DNA from: Phocaeicola plebeius
GTDB taxonomy: Bacteria > Bacteroidota > Bacteroidia > Bacteroidales > Bacteroidaceae
Direction: 5' to 3'
DNA length: 6,419 bases
NCBI RefSeq assembly: GCF_003437535.1
Contig: NZ_QSQT01000058.1
Coordinates: 1-6,419 of the forward strand
A program made the translations under genes and the position numbers. A model generated the notes under the pieces. The model had not been told where the DNA came from and did not search any database. It was given only the letters and a program-made list of their open reading frames with translations. Position 1 is the stretch's first letter. Each line of letters starts with the position of its first letter. Shown here one piece after another: positions 6,234 through 6,419 of the stretch.

Positions 6234-6290
6234 GTGCCCGTATGCGGGGAAAACGGGGATTATGGAAGAAAAATAAGGAAAATCATTCCC

Positions 6291-6310
6291 TACTATGGAA
6301 ATACTATGGA
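6291..6310 (+). repeat. Direct repeat TACTATGGA x2, 11-bp phase, next to the promoter
   Basis: TACTATGGA occurs at 6291-6299 and again at 6302-6310. The 11-bp period would put both copies on the same face of the helix. The second copy abuts the candidate -33 element at 6310-6313, the normal place for an activator site. No regulator is identified. Confidence 0.45.
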
Positions 6311-6339
6311 TTGTGCCTGCGTGGAGTTGCGCACCTTTG
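6310..6339 (+). promoter_or_regulatory. Bacteroides-type (sigma-ABfr) promoter for the next gene
   Basis: The -7 element CACCTTTG (6332-6339) matches the Bacteroides consensus TAnnTTTG in all but the first base and is followed by C, as is common. ATTG at 6310-6313 is a 3-of-4 match to the -33 box TTTG, with an 18-base spacer, slightly short of the usual 19-21. GTGC/GCAC half-sites (6313-6316, 6331-6334) within the spacer form a loose inverted repeat. Transcription would start near 6345, just before the ATG at 6363. Confidence 0.6.
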
Positions 6340-6362
6340 CAGCGTAACCAATACGGAAGGAT

Positions 6363-6419
6363 ATGGAAATTGCATATTCCGGCGGATACCCGTTCAGCAT
6401 TTCCGGTGATATCCGTTCA
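6363..6419 (+). CDS. Start of a possible further gene (3'-partial), unknown
   Basis: An ATG at 6363 opens a frame of 19 codons, MEIAYSGGYPFSISGDIRS, that reaches the window edge without a stop. Support comes from the promoter-like element ending 23 bases upstream and a GGAAGG sequence, although that lies only 2 bases before the ATG. I do not recognise the sequence. The same bases hold an imperfect direct repeat (6377-6396 and 6401-6419), so this could instead be a repeat-containing leader. With so few codons the call is tentative. Confidence 0.35.
   Translation, partial: MEIAYSGGYPFSISGDIRS
6377..6419 (+). repeat. Imperfect direct repeat at the right edge
   Basis: TTCCGGCGGATACCCGTTCA (6377-6396) is repeated as TTCCGGTGATATCCGTTCA (6401-6419), a 24-base period with a few changes including one-base gaps. 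The second copy ends at the window border, so further copies may follow. Confidence 0.5.

Noticed and set aside
1..6419. CRISPR arrays, tRNA or rRNA genes, insertion-sequence ends
   Set aside because: No regularly spaced repeats, cloverleaf-like sequence, rRNA-like segments or transposase frame were seen on either strand.

Overview
The window looks like accessory DNA from a member of the Bacteroidales (Bacteroides, Phocaeicola or Parabacteroides type). This rests on a Bacteroidetes-style tyrosine recombinase (three-domain, IntDOT-like, with Ser in the Arg-I slot), a Bacteroides-type promoter box (CACCTTTGC) near the right end, and mostly weak Shine-Dalgarno sites. All genes are on the + strand.

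Left block (1-2777, moderate GC). A tyrosine recombinase/integrase occupies 1-1200. Its reading frame is open to the first base, so the true N-terminus lies left of the window. It is followed by a short RhuM-like (virulence RhuM/Bro-type) protein at 1245-1658, which may be a truncated or frameshifted copy of a longer protein, and a strong hairpin terminator at 1682-1727. Next comes a 313-aa protein (1836-2777) with a ComF-like phosphoribosyltransferase C-terminal half and an N-terminal half I do not recognise.

Central block (about 2778-6180, clearly AT-richer). This is a two-gene operon joined by an ATGA overlap. The first gene (2972-4639) is an OLD-family ABC-ATPase/TOPRIM nuclease and the second (4636-6117) a short UvrD/PcrA-like SF1 helicase. 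Gene order, protein sizes and domain content match the Gabija anti-phage system (GajA + GajB), but several motifs differ from the well-known GajA/GajB. I therefore call it Gabija-like, possibly a separate clade. The leader contains a perfect 14-bp palindrome and a good AAGGAG ribosome binding site; a hairpin plus seven T's ends the operon at 6190-6233. In family terms, the nuclease would nick or cut DNA under control of its ATPase domain, and the helicase would assist by sensing or unwinding DNA.

Right block (6234-6419). Composition returns to that of the left block. It holds a Bacteroides-type promoter, an 11-bp-phased direct repeat just upstream of it, and probably the first 19 codons of a further gene that runs off the window.

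Overall reading: a mobile element or integration hotspot carrying an integrase and small accessory genes, with an AT-rich defence cassette inserted as cargo. Short collinear sequence matches on both sides of the cassette may be traces of how it was gained or exchanged. The assignments come from motif reading by eye; no database search was possible.
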